A DNA stretch of 64,000 bases. Origin: Cyclobacterium sp. 1_MG-2023. Lineage in GTDB: Bacteria; Bacteroidota; Bacteroidia; Cytophagales; Cyclobacteriaceae. The notes under the pieces were generated by a model, which had not been told where the DNA came from, did not search any database, and worked only from the letters and a program-made list of their open reading frames with translations. The DNA lies in assembly GCF_030546805.1 (NCBI RefSeq), contig NZ_JAUOPC010000007.1:1-64000 (forward strand). The letters are read 5' to 3'. This document shows, one piece after another, positions 53,656 to 62,995 of this stretch (the stretch's first letter is position 1; each line of letters begins with the position of its first letter). Position numbers and translations under genes: made by a program.

Positions 53656-55184
53656 ACATAGCTGCCATAGACATAGGTACGAATAGTATCCACATGATTA
53701 TTGTTAAGGTGCAAACCAGAACCAGCTTTGATATTCTCATGCAGGAGAAAAGCATGGTAAAACTTGGGGTGGGTGTTTTTGCCAATAAAGAGCTCAGTCA
53801 GGAAGCCATGGACTTGGGTGTGGCTACCGTTCAAAGGTATGTGCAACTTGCCGATCAATACGGAGTGGATGACATCATAGTATCTGCTACAAGTGCTACT
53901 AGGGAGGCAAAAAATGGTAGAGAATTTTTGGACAGGTTGATTCACGAAGCTGGGGTTTCTCCCCAGTTGATTTCAGGTAAAGAGGAGGCTAAATTGATTT
54001 TTTTAGCAGTAAGGGAGGCCATCGCAATAAAAAAGGAAAACATCCTCGTATTGGACATTGGAGGTGGGAGTACGGAGGCCATTGTTGGTAACCAATCTCA
54101 AATTCACTATGGCAATTCCATGAAACTTGGAGTCCTACGCTTACTGGATTATACAGGAGGGCGAGATAAAATTGACCCCAAATCTCAAAAGGAATTGAAA
54201 TCGCACATCAAGCAAGCATCTTCTTTGGTACTTGAGAAAATCAATAAAATCGGATTTGATCGAGTAATCGGAACATCCGGAACAATCCGAGCATTAGCTG
54301 AAGCATGTCTTATAAAAGCTGAGAACCCTGCACCGGAAATAGTAAATGCCGAAACCATTCCACTTAAAGAACTTATCAAGCTACGCGATCGCTTGCTTGA
54401 ATCAAGCCCCCAAGAAAGAGGAGAAATTCAGGGAATTAGTGAAAGCAGAGCTGATGCCATTCATTTGGGAGCGCTTTTATTGGTAGAAATATTACAACAA
54501 ATTGATGCTACATCCATCACTGTATCTGATGCATCTCTAAGGGATGGGATGATTATCAATCACATAGAAAAACATGGCCTAAAAATAGAAGAGGTAAGCC
54601 TAGGCAAAAACTTGAAAGAGAAAAGTTGCATAAGGTTGGCAATGAAATACGAGACGGACCTTTCAGAAAAACGTCATGTAATGGGAATAGCCCTGCAATT
54701 ATTTGACCAGCTAAAGGAATTTCATGGGGCAGAAAATTATGAAAGAGATCTAATTTCCTATGCCTGTCTAATCTATGATATCGGCTCATTTGTAGCATTT
54801 CAAGATTTTCATAAACATGGAAGATATCTTATCAAGAATAGTCAACTTCGTGGTTTTACCAACGAGGAAGTCTTTTTATTAGGGCACCTGGCAAGGTACC
54901 ATAGGAAAAAAGGACCTACTAAGAGACATAAAAAATTCAAGAAATTAGAAAAAGATCAGAAAAAGCGCCTGCGTCTTTTAGCAGGTATTTTGAGAATTGC
55001 CGTTGGGTTGGATAAAACAAAAAACCAATGGGTTCAAAATGTCCATTGTGTAGAAAAGGAGGAGCAATTACAAATTAAGGTATTTGGTGAAGAGAACCTA
55101 GATCTTGAAATATGGGAAGCACAACGCTATGCTGACACACTAGCAAAACATCTGAAAAAAGAAATTGTGTTAATACCCGGCTAA
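53652..55184 (+). CDS. ppx: Ppx/GppA phosphatase family protein (exopolyphosphatase-like)
   Basis: Hydrolyses polyphosphate ends or pppGpp. The 510-residue protein has the N-terminal actin-like domain with IDIGTNSIHMIIV, LSATREA-type SATSATREAKNG and the phosphate loop LDIGGGSTEAIVG, then an HD-like helical C-terminal domain (about 310-500; YACLIYDIG, LLGHLARYHRKKGP). Two-domain length matches Ppx more than a short GppA, but the two cannot be told apart from sequence alone. Overlap with sdhB by 4 nt links it to the sdh operon, which is unusual. Confidence 0.87.
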   Translation: MNIAAIDIGTNSIHMIIVKVQTRTSFDILMQEKSMVKLGVGVFANKELSQEAMDLGVATVQRYVQLADQYGVDDIIVSATSATREAKNGREFLDRLIHEAGVSPQLISGKEEAKLIFLAVREAIAIKKENILVLDIGGGSTEAIVGNQSQIHYGNSMKLGVLRLLDYTGGRDKIDPKSQKELKSHIKQASSLVLEKINKIGFDRVIGTSGTIRALAEACLIKAENPAPEIVNAETIPLKELIKLRDRLLESSPQERGEIQGISESRADAIHLGALLLVEILQQIDATSITVSDASLRDGMIINHIEKHGLKIEEVSLGKNLKEKSCIRLAMKYETDLSEKRHVMGIALQLFDQLKEFHGAENYERDLISYACLIYDIGSFVAFQDFHKHGRYLIKNSQLRGFTNEEVFLLGHLARYHRKKGPTKRHKKFKKLEKDQKKRLRLLAGILRIAVGLDKTKNQWVQNVHCVEKEEQLQIKVFGEENLDLEIWEAQRYADTLAKHLKKEIVLIPG

Positions 55185-55308
55185 ATAAACTAACACTCAA
55201 TGCAAAAAGTCACCTCTAATGCAAGGGCAATGCATCAAAAACTACCCCCCCCTGCTATTACCGGATTACTTTACTAACAAGTCTCTGATCTTTTCGATAA
55301 TCCTTTTC

Positions 55309-55345
55309 AAAAAACATAGGCTTCAAACAAAGTTAGAAGCCTATG
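55309..55345 (-). terminator. Intrinsic terminator of the response regulator gene
   Basis: A 10-bp perfect stem CATAGGCTTC/GAAGCCTATG with an 11-nt loop; on the minus strand it is followed by TTTTTT. It lies 41 nt past the end of the response regulator gene. Confidence 0.8.
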
Positions 55346-55385
55346 CATTTGCGATTATAATTAATCTTAAACCCTACAAAAATTT

Positions 55386-55745
55386 TTAATTTCTGAAAAT
55401 ATCAAGTATACTTTCTTTAACAGAAAGCTTTGGAAGAAATTTCTTTACCATTCGATTATTACTGGCCTTTTCAACATCTGATATATCAAGAGAGCCACTC
55501 AATATGTATACATCAGATGTAAGCCCTGATCCTTTGATCTCTTCTAAAAAATCCCAACCCGTCATTTGTGGCATCATTAAATCCAAAAATAAATAATTAG
55601 GATTTAAATTAGCAATTTGTTGAGAAGCCCCTACTGCGGAGGAGAACTTATGAATTTCGAAAGGAACAGATAAACATCTTCTAATATATTGCTCCGTAAC
55701 AAAAGTGCTCACCTCATCATCATCAATAATCACAATATTTAGCAT
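55386..55745 (-). CDS. Single-domain response regulator (CheY-like receiver)
   Basis: A 119-residue receiver domain with no output domain. The acidic pocket is DDD at 8-10 and the phospho-acceptor Asp55 lies in LFLDLMMPQMTGWDFL. The conserved Ser/Thr is Ser83 (YILSGS). The usual Lys-Pro is inverted here (FLPKL, Lys106), with other lysines at 101-102 nearby. No kinase gene is adjacent, so its partner must be encoded elsewhere. Own terminator downstream. Confidence 0.88.
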   Translation of the reverse strand: MLNIVIIDDDEVSTFVTEQYIRRCLSVPFEIHKFSSAVGASQQIANLNPNYLFLDLMMPQMTGWDFLEEIKGSGLTSDVYILSGSLDISDVEKASNNRMVKKFLPKLSVKESILDIFRN

Positions 55746-55872
55746 CGAAATACAATTATTTTATATTAAAAAACATTTAACTTGATGTAAAAGTATAAAA
55801 AAATTAAATCACTCCCAAATATTGAAGTGATTTATTACTGTTTTTTATGCTATTCAAATACCTTTTTTTGCA

Positions 55873-55896
55873 TTTAACCACAAAACAGTGGTTAAA
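55873..55896. other. Stem-loop after rfbA without T tract
   Basis: A 9-bp perfect stem TTTAACCAC/GTGGTTAAA with a 6-nt loop, 30 nt past the rfbA stop codon. On the minus strand it is followed by TGCAAAAAAA and not by T residues, so it is not a classical terminator; it may protect the rfbA transcript end. Confidence 0.35.
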
Positions 55897-55925
55897 ACCA
55901 TAAAAACCGCGGATTTTCCATTACA

Positions 55926-56789
55926 TCATTTTCCAATTAACGCTCTCAAATAAGCACCGTAGCCACTTTTCCCTAGCTTTTCGGATGCTTTCATAAGTTG
56001 GTCTGCATTGATAAAGCCATTTCGGTATGCTATTTCCTCTATACAACCTATTTTTAAGCCTTGCCGCTCTTCAATTACTTCCACAAATTGCCCGGCCTGC
56101 AGCAGTGACTGATGTGTCCCGGTGTCCAGCCAAGCTGTTCCCCTATTCAATATACCAACTTTCAATTTTTCTTTATTCAAGTAAGCCACATTGATATCAG
56201 TTATTTCAAGTTCACCTCTACTGCTCGGTTTAATGTTTTTAGCTATTTGCACAACTTCATTGTCATAAAAATACAACCCAGGCACCGCATAATTGGATTT
56301 TGGTGAGCTTGGTTTCTCTTCGATGCTCAAAACATTATTTTCATCATCAAACTGAACAACGCCATATCGCTGCGGATCATTGACATGGTAAGCAAATACT
56401 ACTCCACCTTCAGGATCCGTATGTTCCCTTAGCGTTTTATAGAGACCTGTCCCATAAAAAATATTATCTCCAAGTATAAGGGCAACTTTATCCTCTCCAA
56501 TAAAGTCCTCTCCAATGATAAATGCTTGAGCCAAACCTTCAGGCTTTGGTTGGATGGCAAAAGTAAATTTGCAGCCTACTTGACTTCCATCCCCTAGCAA
56601 TTTTTTAAAGGCTTCATTGTCCTCAGGGGTTGTTATTATTAAAATTTCATTAATTCCCGCCATCATCAAAACGGACAATGGATAGTAAATCATTGGCTTA
56701 TCATAAACAGGCATCAATTGCTTACTTACAGCAATAGTCAATGGATACAAACGCGTGCCAGAACCTCCGGCTAAAATTATTCCTTTCAT
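55926..56789 (-). CDS. rfbA: Glucose-1-phosphate thymidylyltransferase
   Basis: Makes dTDP-glucose, the first step to dTDP-L-rhamnose and related sugars. The 287-residue protein has the nucleotidyl loop [11 protein letters not shown] (8-18), LGDNIFYG with the metal-binding Asp, [13 protein letters not shown], and [14 protein letters not shown]. Length is exactly typical. rfbB, rfbC and rfbD are not adjacent, so the pathway is split or the gene is a lone copy. Confidence 0.95.
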   Translation of the reverse strand: MKGIILAGGSGTRLYPLTIAVSKQLMPVYDKPMIYYPLSVLMMAGINEILIITTPEDNEAFKKLLGDGSQVGCKFTFAIQPKPEGLAQAFIIGEDFIGEDKVALILGDNIFYGTGLYKTLREHTDPEGGVVFAYHVNDPQRYGVVQFDDENNVLSIEEKPSSPKSNYAVPGLYFYDNEVVQIAKNIKPSSRGELEITDINVAYLNKEKLKVGILNRGTAWLDTGTHQSLLQAGQFVEVIEERQGLKIGCIEEIAYRNGFINADQLMKASEKLGKSGYGAYLRALIGK

Positions 56790-57012
56790 AAAGACTGTTA
56801 TTTATTGCTATTATTAGCGAAATTTGACAAGAAATAAAAAAGAAGATTTTTACTCCTAAACTTCAAAAAACAAATAAAAAAACTAGTTTCAAACTATTAA
56901 ATTTCCATTTAAAACAAATATTAAACTTTCTAAGTTAACCAATATTTCGCAAACAAGTTGTGAATATTTTAATTTAATTACATCAATATAATTAGTTATA
57001 TGTAAGAATTGG

Positions 57013-57020
57013 TACTTTTG
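57013..57020 (+). promoter_or_regulatory. Candidate -7 box of the barrel protein gene
   Basis: TACTTTTG fits TAnnTTTG. A start near 57027 gives a leader of about 50 nt to the preferred ATG at 57077 and makes the TTG at 57029 unlikely. No clear -33 element. Confidence 0.35.
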
Positions 57021-57076
57021 TTCGTTTATTGATTTACTTGATTATGAATTTCTTTGATCAATTTTTAATTAAAAAT

Positions 57077-57805
57077 ATGAAAAAGTACCTGATTTCCACT
57101 TTAACCATCGCTTTTACCGCTATGGTTTTAAACATTAACGTGGCTTATGGGCAGAATTTTTATAAAGAAAAAATTTCCAGAGATAATTTTTTGCAAGCCG
57201 GACTGGGTTTAGGCACTTTATACGCGGATAATTTAGGAAGCATTCGAATGCTTGACATTTTATTGAGGCCGGGCCTTTCTCTTGCCTACGGGAGGAAAAT
57301 ACATAAACATTTTGACATAAGGGCAAATGTTGGATACCAAAGGTACCGCAGTCAGGACATTGATTACTACCCTGCCACAGTAACCCAATCTTGGTTCAAT
57401 AATAATCAGGCATTTGCAAGCAAAAACGATTTACTTTATTTTGACATAGCACCGAACTTCTACCTATTTGGCGCTGATAACCATGCCTTTAGATCAAGAA
57501 TAAATGCATATGGAGGGACTGGTATAGGAATGCTTTTAAACTTTAAGAAAACCACAAATGTCACTTTTAATGGTGTCTACAACAGTAAAGATTTACAAGC
57601 CGTAGCATATATCCCTTTTAGGGCTGGCATAAGTTACAGCTATGATTTGTATACGGATATTGCTTTGGAGGGGACCTTAATGATGACTTTTTCTGACACT
57701 TTGGATGGCAATGAAGGATTTAATAGACTAAACGACCTTCCAATTTTCGGCCAAATTATTATTAAAAGATACCTACACCCTTTTAAACCATTTAATTTGC
57801 CTTGA
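57077..57805 (+). CDS. Putative outer-membrane beta-barrel protein, unknown role
   Basis: A 242-residue exported protein. The ATG at 57077 begins a clear signal peptide (MKKYLISTLTIAFTAMVLNI, cleaved near VAYGQ); earlier starts at 57029 (TTG) and 57044 would precede it with unrelated residues. The mature part has alternating strand-like segments (AGLGLGTLYADN, LRPGLSLAYGRKI, DIRANVGYQRYR, FRAGISYSYDLYTDIALEGTL) and ends with strand-rich sequence, as in porin-like barrel proteins of this phylum. I do not recognise a characterised homologue. Confidence 0.6.
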   Translation: MKKYLISTLTIAFTAMVLNINVAYGQNFYKEKISRDNFLQAGLGLGTLYADNLGSIRMLDILLRPGLSLAYGRKIHKHFDIRANVGYQRYRSQDIDYYPATVTQSWFNNNQAFASKNDLLYFDIAPNFYLFGADNHAFRSRINAYGGTGIGMLLNFKKTTNVTFNGVYNSKDLQAVAYIPFRAGISYSYDLYTDIALEGTLMMTFSDTLDGNEGFNRLNDLPIFGQIIIKRYLHPFKPFNLP

Positions 57806-58490
57806 AATACCTCTAAAAATCATCCCCAATTTAAAGTAAGTGAGGATAAAAAAGAGTTAACCATGAAAAGTACTTTTTGATTTTTTTATCAGGCAAAGAG
57901 CATTAAAAGATATTTAGCGTTTCATTAATTTTTATAGAATCCCTGCTAGTGATCGACCTCATAAAAAAGTAGGGGATATTTGATAACCACTGGTAAAAAA
58001 GAATTGTTTTTTTTGAGTAAAATCTAGGTAGAATTTTTTTTTGGACTAAATCTAAGACAAAGTATGCAGGACTTTTTATCTCCAAATATGCAGAAGACCT
58101 TTTATTTTGTACTGAAATCCCTTCAAAATCAGCCTCTACGTCGCTATTTCATTTCACCATAGCGATGAGTTGTTAAAATCTCCAATACGCCTATTTTTCT
58201 TACGATTGCATTCCTCCCTAAGAAAGCTCAAGACAGGCATCACTAATCGTATTGTATCATCCGTAATTATTAATATTCTAGGACCATACTAATTGCTCGA
58301 TACCTCATTTAAAATTATATCCCCCTTGTTTGACTTTTGCTATTTTGGCAAAAATATCGACTAAGCCTTTTCTGAAAGCTAGTACCCAAGCTTACTTTTT
58401 ACGAAGGTATTAGAATTCCATATTTTTTTAGCTAACTTTAATTATCAAAACAAGAAGAATCATATTACAATTAGTTTAAAATTTGACTTA
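57806..58490. other. Long gene-free region (about 685 nt)
   Basis: The longest stretch without a supported gene. It is AT-rich with T and A homopolymers. The only frames are short; the best (60 codons, minus strand, 58085-57903) looks like chance AT-rich sequence. I see no terminator, RNA gene or repeat that I can support. Confidence 0.4.
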
Positions 58491-59237
58491 ATGGAAATAT
58501 TAGGATTGGATATTGGTGGCTCTGGGATCAAAGGAGCACCTGTCAACATAGAAACCGGACAACTTACAGCCGAAAGATTCAGAGTCCCAACCCCAATACC
58601 TAGCAAACCCGAAAGCATCGCAATTGCCGTAAAAGAAATCGTTGATCACTTCAAATGGACTGGACCTATTGGCTGTGGTTTTCCAACCGTGGTAAACAAC
58701 GGGAAATGCATGACAAAAAGTAACCTCCACAAAAGCTGGGTAGGTGTTCAAATTGATGAATTAATTTCAGAAAAAGTGAACCTTCCTGTGACAGTAATCA
58801 ATGACGCAGATGCAGCAGGCTTAGCAGAAATGACTTTTGGTGCAGGCCAAGGTAAAAAAGGTTTAGTGGTCACGGTTACCATTGGAACGGGCTTAGGTAC
58901 AGGGGTATTTTACAATGGTGTATTGATCCCTAATTTTGAATTGGGAAGAATATATTATAAAACCGGCGAAATTATTGAGTATTTTGCTGCAGATTCTGCC
59001 AGAAAAAAAGAAAATCTAAGTTACAGTGAATGGGGCAAGCGCTTTAATAAGTTCCTTAAGCATACAGTAAGAATTATCTCGCCGGATTTATTTATATTAG
59101 GTGGTGGAGCGAGCAAAAAAATGGAACGATTTGAAGACGAAATCACCGTAGATGTCCCAGTTATTGTGGCAGAAAATAAAAATGAAGCAGGGATTATTGG
59201 CGCTGCTGTTGCCGCCCAACTCAAAGGAAAAGAATGA
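58491..59237 (+). CDS. ROK-family kinase, polyphosphate-glucokinase-like
   Basis: A 248-residue sugar kinase. [16 protein letters not shown] is the N-terminal phosphate loop, [11 protein letters not shown] carries the catalytic Asp, and [12 protein letters not shown] is the second phosphate loop. The segment [10 protein letters not shown] and the tail [14 protein letters not shown] match the polyphosphate glucokinase (PpgK) group, which phosphorylates glucose with polyphosphate or ATP. The cysteine cluster of zinc-binding ROK proteins is absent, as in PpgK. The ELGH sugar-binding motif reads ELGR (Arg153), which may change sugar specificity. A ppx-like gene lies about 3.3 kb upstream. Confidence 0.82.
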   Translation: MEILGLDIGGSGIKGAPVNIETGQLTAERFRVPTPIPSKPESIAIAVKEIVDHFKWTGPIGCGFPTVVNNGKCMTKSNLHKSWVGVQIDELISEKVNLPVTVINDADAAGLAEMTFGAGQGKKGLVVTVTIGTGLGTGVFYNGVLIPNFELGRIYYKTGEIIEYFAADSARKKENLSYSEWGKRFNKFLKHTVRIISPDLFILGGGASKKMERFEDEITVDVPVIVAENKNEAGIIGAAVAAQLKGKE

Positions 59238-59474
59238 TTTACTGTTTACTTTTCAATAAGTATTCAGTCAAACTACAGAATGATTAGGTAAAATGGCTCC
59301 AAATGGACCTTCATTAATATTAATTTAATAATATTTAATAAGTTTTCCTTTCGGCCAGCCTTTACACGAATTACCTTACAATTTTTCTAATATTATTGAA
59401 TATTAAATGCGCCTCCTTTTGCAAAAAAAGGAAGGTTAAAACAAAAAGTGTCAAAATAAACCAAAACCAAAAAA

Positions 59475-60071
59475 ATGAAAAACTTACTCCCTTTTCTGTT
59501 TATTATTTTCCTGATTTCCACCCAAGGAATTGCCCAAGAAACAAAAATGAAATCCATATTTAATGGAAAAAATCTAAAAGGATGGGAGGTAAATCCTGAG
59601 GAGAATATTTGGTGGGAAGTTAAAGATGGAAAAATTCACACTGAAAACGATCCTACCAATACCGGTTCAACCTTATGGTCAAAGAAGGAGTATGGCGACT
59701 TCATCTTAGAATTAGATTTTTTAATGGGCAAAGGAACAGTCGATTCCGGTATTTTCTTAAGATCAGATAAAGATCAGATACAAATTGGTATCTCCGGATC
59801 ATTAAAAAGAGACATGACCGGATCTCCATATATTCCCGGAAAATCTTATCCAAAAGAAGCCAATGGCGTCAAAGATCTGCTAAAGCAAGACGATTGGAAT
59901 ACCATGAAGGTAAAAGTAGTTGGACAAAGCTATACGGTATGGCTTAATGGCAAAGAAGTCGTGACTTACCAGTCAGAGAACATGCCGGAAAAAGGTCCTA
60001 TTGGACTTCAATTGCACCCGGGAAATGATATGAGCATTGATTTTAAGGATATAAAGATAGGCAAGCTATAA
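59475..60071 (+). CDS. DUF1080 protein (3-keto-disaccharide hydrolase family)
   Basis: A 198-residue secreted protein with a signal peptide (1-21, ending GIAQ) and one DUF1080 domain of concanavalin-like jelly-roll fold: FNGKNLKGWEV, WWEVKDGKIHTEND, WSKKEYGDFILELDF, DSGIFLRSD, and WNTMKVKVVGQSYTVWLNGKEV. Members of this family have been shown in Bacteroides to cleave 3-keto-glycosides. A second, tandem DUF1080 gene and a TIM-barrel isomerase gene lie downstream. Confidence 0.87.
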   Translation: MKNLLPFLFIIFLISTQGIAQETKMKSIFNGKNLKGWEVNPEENIWWEVKDGKIHTENDPTNTGSTLWSKKEYGDFILELDFLMGKGTVDSGIFLRSDKDQIQIGISGSLKRDMTGSPYIPGKSYPKEANGVKDLLKQDDWNTMKVKVVGQSYTVWLNGKEVVTYQSENMPEKGPIGLQLHPGNDMSIDFKDIKIGKL

Positions 60072-60241
60072 TACCATAAATTTTTATGGTTTAAAGTAGA
60101 TAAACCTCAAGTAATGAGGTGATATTTATCATGTTTTGTCTACAAATAATTCATTTACTTTGGGTATACGTTAATCCAGCATTCTATACTGCGGGATTAA
60201 ACGGCAGCCACAAAATATTTAGGATTTAGAACAAAATAACC

Positions 60242-61069
60242 ATGAAACGTATCATTGTACCTATCGACTTTTCACGCTATTCAGAAAACGCTTTCTATAG
60301 CGCTGCAAAAATAGCAAGTAAAGGTGATGCCACTATTACTTGTTTAAATGTCATTCAATCTGATCTGGATTGGGCGAATCTCTCTACATCAGAGAAGATT
60401 AAAAACCAAGAAATTTTGGATTTAGAGGCTGAAGCCAAAGATAAATTAAACGTTTTTGTTGCTACTCATAAAATCAAGAATACACCGGTTGAGGCTGTAG
60501 TGGAAGTAGGTGTTCCCTATCAAGTACTAGTGGATTTAGCGCAAAAACAAAATGCTGACTTAATCGTTATTGGTGCTTACGGTAAAAACAGGGAACCAGG
60601 AAAATTTGTAGGCTCAACTACCCAAAAAGTTTTAAGGAAAGCTCATTGCCCTGTTTTAGCTGTTAAAAATATAGTGGATGGCAGGGCCATGAAAAAACTG
60701 GTCTTTGCCTCACTATTTAATGAAATCAGCAAACCGGCATTCATTAGATTAAAGCCTTTTATTAAAAGTATTCGAACGGTTGTTTATTTCCTATTTGTCA
60801 ATACCCCGGAAAATTTTATAGATACAGGTAAAGCAGAAGAGCGGATGGGGGAATACGCATATGGTCAAGAAGAATTATTGATCCATCGCCATATTTATAA
60901 CCATGAAGAGGTGGAAAAAGGCATTATCGCCTTTGCCGAAAAAGAAAAAGCGGGAATCATTGCCATCGCTTCTAACCTTCGGAAATCCAATTCAGCTTAC
61001 CAAATTGGAGTTACAGATACAGTATTATATAAATCTGAGATCCCCGTTTTAAGCGTGAAGTTTGAGTAA
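60242..61069 (+). CDS. Universal stress protein, two UspA domains
   Basis: A 275-residue cytoplasmic protein. The first Usp domain (1-145) starts with RIIVPIDFS and has the ATP-binding pattern G-2x-G-9x-G(S) in GAYGKNREPGKFVGST. The second (about 150-275) lacks the pattern and has AIASNLRKSNSAYQIG in its place, so only one site probably binds nucleotide. Two-domain Usp proteins are common in Bacteroidota. It sits between the two DUF1080 genes without an evident link to them. Confidence 0.9.
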   Translation: MKRIIVPIDFSRYSENAFYSAAKIASKGDATITCLNVIQSDLDWANLSTSEKIKNQEILDLEAEAKDKLNVFVATHKIKNTPVEAVVEVGVPYQVLVDLAQKQNADLIVIGAYGKNREPGKFVGSTTQKVLRKAHCPVLAVKNIVDGRAMKKLVFASLFNEISKPAFIRLKPFIKSIRTVVYFLFVNTPENFIDTGKAEERMGEYAYGQEELLIHRHIYNHEEVEKGIIAFAEKEKAGIIAIASNLRKSNSAYQIGVTDTVLYKSEIPVLSVKFE

Positions 61070-61480
61070 TTAAAACCTCTAACGCATACTGCTAATGCTT
61101 ATGAGTGTCATCCATTATTTTCCAGCCAAATTAATTGACCTAAATGTGACAATAGCTTGGTCAATCATATAATAAATTCTTTTGAAGGTGGATAAACAAA
61201 AAATAGTTTTATTGAACAGTAGGGCCAACAATGACCAATTTTAAATTATCATTGTTGGCCTCTATTTAAATAAGTATTAATACCATACCCACTGCCCTTC
61301 TGTACATTCTTTAATCTCCTATCAAGATTTTGTTAAATCTACTTTTACCTTTAATTTTTATGCTTGCAATCGATTGCCTATAAATTATATTTTTATAAGA
61401 TATTGTTTATCTTTACATCCCTTTAATACTGTAGATAGTTTTAGGGAAAATTGAAATTTACAATAAAAATAACCTATATC
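61070..61480. other. Intergenic region with a strong stem-loop
   Basis: About 410 nt between the Usp gene and the tandem DUF1080 gene. Apart from the stem-loop at 61223-61260 it is AT-rich and holds no supported gene. No complete promoter consensus was found; TATCTTTA near 61410 is one base off TAnnTTTG. Confidence 0.4.
61223..61260. other. 12-bp perfect stem-loop, possible terminator or attenuator
   Basis: Arms GGCCAACAATGA and TCATTGTTGGCC pair perfectly around a 14-nt AT-rich loop. No strong T run follows on the plus strand (TCTATTTAAAT). It lies 150 nt after the Usp stop codon and 220 nt before the next start. Confidence 0.5.
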
Positions 61481-62866
61481 ATGAACAAACAAATTTTAAG
61501 TTTCTTTGTCTTGTCTATTTTCTTTATGACCTCCTGTGGGCAAAAAACGGCAGAAACGAAAGACGGATGGACAAATTTATTTGATGGAGAAACCTTAAAT
61601 GGCTGGCATCAGCTGGATGGGGTTGCCGAATTTGAAGTAGTAGACGGAGTAATTGTCGGTACTTCTGTCCCAAACACACCGAACTCTTTTCTGGTTACTG
61701 ACAAAACTTACGGGGATTTTATTTTAGAATTAGACATCCGAGTGGATGATGAGTCAAGCAACTCAGGAGTAATGGCCAGAGGCCAATACAACCCGGATGC
61801 TAATGACGGCGCGGGTAGAGTTTTCGGCTATCAAGTAGAATGTGACCCAAAAGAAAGGGCTTGGTCTGGCGGTGTTTATGACGAAGCCAGAAGAGGTTGG
61901 TTATATCCATTGACTTATAACCCTGAAGCAAGAAGTGCTTTTAAATTAGGTGAGTTCAATACTTATAGAATTGAGTTTATTGGAAATACGCTTAAGACCT
62001 GGGTGAACGGACAAGAAGTTGCCTATTTGGTAGATGATATGGATGCAACTGGTTTCATTGCTCTGCAAGTTCATGGAATAGGTAAAAACCCTGAAAATGC
62101 CGGTAAAAAGACCTACTTTAGAAATATCCGTATTCAAACTGAAAACTTAACACCAAAACCTTTTGAAAATGAAGTATTTGTGGTCAGTACAATAGACAAC
62201 ACATTAACTTCTTACGAAAAAGACAATGGATGGAAACTCCTATTTGACGGTAAAACCAGCAATGGATGGAAAAGTGCCAAAGCAGAAACTTTCCCTGAAA
62301 AAGGTTGGACAATCAATGAAGGTGTACTTACCATAGAGTCTTCTGATGGCAGAGAATCAGCAAATGCAGGTGACATTGTTACTGAAGAACAATACAGTGC
62401 ATTTGATTTGGCTTTTGACTTTAAGATAACAGAAGGTGCTAATAGTGGTGTAAAATATTTTGTTACTTTAAATGAAAATAACACCGGATCTGCAATTGGA
62501 TTAGAATACCAAATACTTGACGATGAAAGGCATCCGGACGCCAAAAAAGGCAAGGATGGTAACAGAACCTTGGCTTCCCTGTATGACTTAATCAAAGCGG
62601 AAAAACAATCCCGATTTGTACGTCCTATAGGCGAATGGAACAAAGGTCGTTTGATTGTTTACCCTGACAACAAGGTAGAGCATTACATCAACGGACTTAA
62701 AGTGGTTGAATACACCAGGGGATCTGATGAGTTCAGAGCATTGGTTGCTGAAAGTAAATATGCCAAATGGGATAATTTTGGAGAAGCTGAACAAGGACAT
62801 ATCCTACTTCAAGATCATGGTGATGAAGTTCATTACAAAAACATTAAATTAAAGGAATTGAAATAA
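61481..62866 (+). CDS. Lipoprotein with two tandem DUF1080 domains (3-keto-disaccharide hydrolase family)
   Basis: The ATG at 61481 starts a lipoprotein signal (MNKQILSFFVLSIFFMTSCG); a TTG at 61451 in frame adds ten residues before it. Of 461 residues, the first DUF1080 domain spans about 25-205 (WTNLFDGETLNGWHQLDG, YGDFILELDIRVDD, SNSGVMARGQY) and the second about 235-461 (WKLLFDGKTSNGWKSAK, FDLAFDFKITEGANSGVKYFV, GSAIGLEYQILDD). Tandem forms are known in this family. Predicted role is cleavage or binding of 3-keto-glycosides at the cell surface or periplasm. Followed by a terminator. Confidence 0.87.
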   Translation: MNKQILSFFVLSIFFMTSCGQKTAETKDGWTNLFDGETLNGWHQLDGVAEFEVVDGVIVGTSVPNTPNSFLVTDKTYGDFILELDIRVDDESSNSGVMARGQYNPDANDGAGRVFGYQVECDPKERAWSGGVYDEARRGWLYPLTYNPEARSAFKLGEFNTYRIEFIGNTLKTWVNGQEVAYLVDDMDATGFIALQVHGIGKNPENAGKKTYFRNIRIQTENLTPKPFENEVFVVSTIDNTLTSYEKDNGWKLLFDGKTSNGWKSAKAETFPEKGWTINEGVLTIESSDGRESANAGDIVTEEQYSAFDLAFDFKITEGANSGVKYFVTLNENNTGSAIGLEYQILDDERHPDAKKGKDGNRTLASLYDLIKAEKQSRFVRPIGEWNKGRLIVYPDNKVEHYINGLKVVEYTRGSDEFRALVAESKYAKWDNFGEAEQGHILLQDHGDEVHYKNIKLKELK

Positions 62867-62880
62867 AATAATTCCTAATA

Positions 62881-62914
62881 AAAAAAAGGTAGGCCATTCG
62901 GCTTACCTTTTTTT
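62881..62914. terminator. Bidirectional intrinsic terminator
   Basis: A 15-bp stem (left arm AAAAAAAGGTAGGCC, one G-U type mismatch on pairing) with loop ATTC and a T tract, between the tandem DUF1080 gene and the convergent isomerase gene. Confidence 0.9.
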
Positions 62915-62995
62915 ATGCCAATTCCTACCGACAGTAAGATAATTGGCTAATTCTTTATTTGGGTACTGCTAAACTTATTATTTTAAAAATGAATT

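Noticed and set aside
57903-58085. 60-codon minus-strand ORF in the long gene-free region
   Set aside because: No motif, start context or neighbour supports it; composition follows the surrounding AT-rich DNA.
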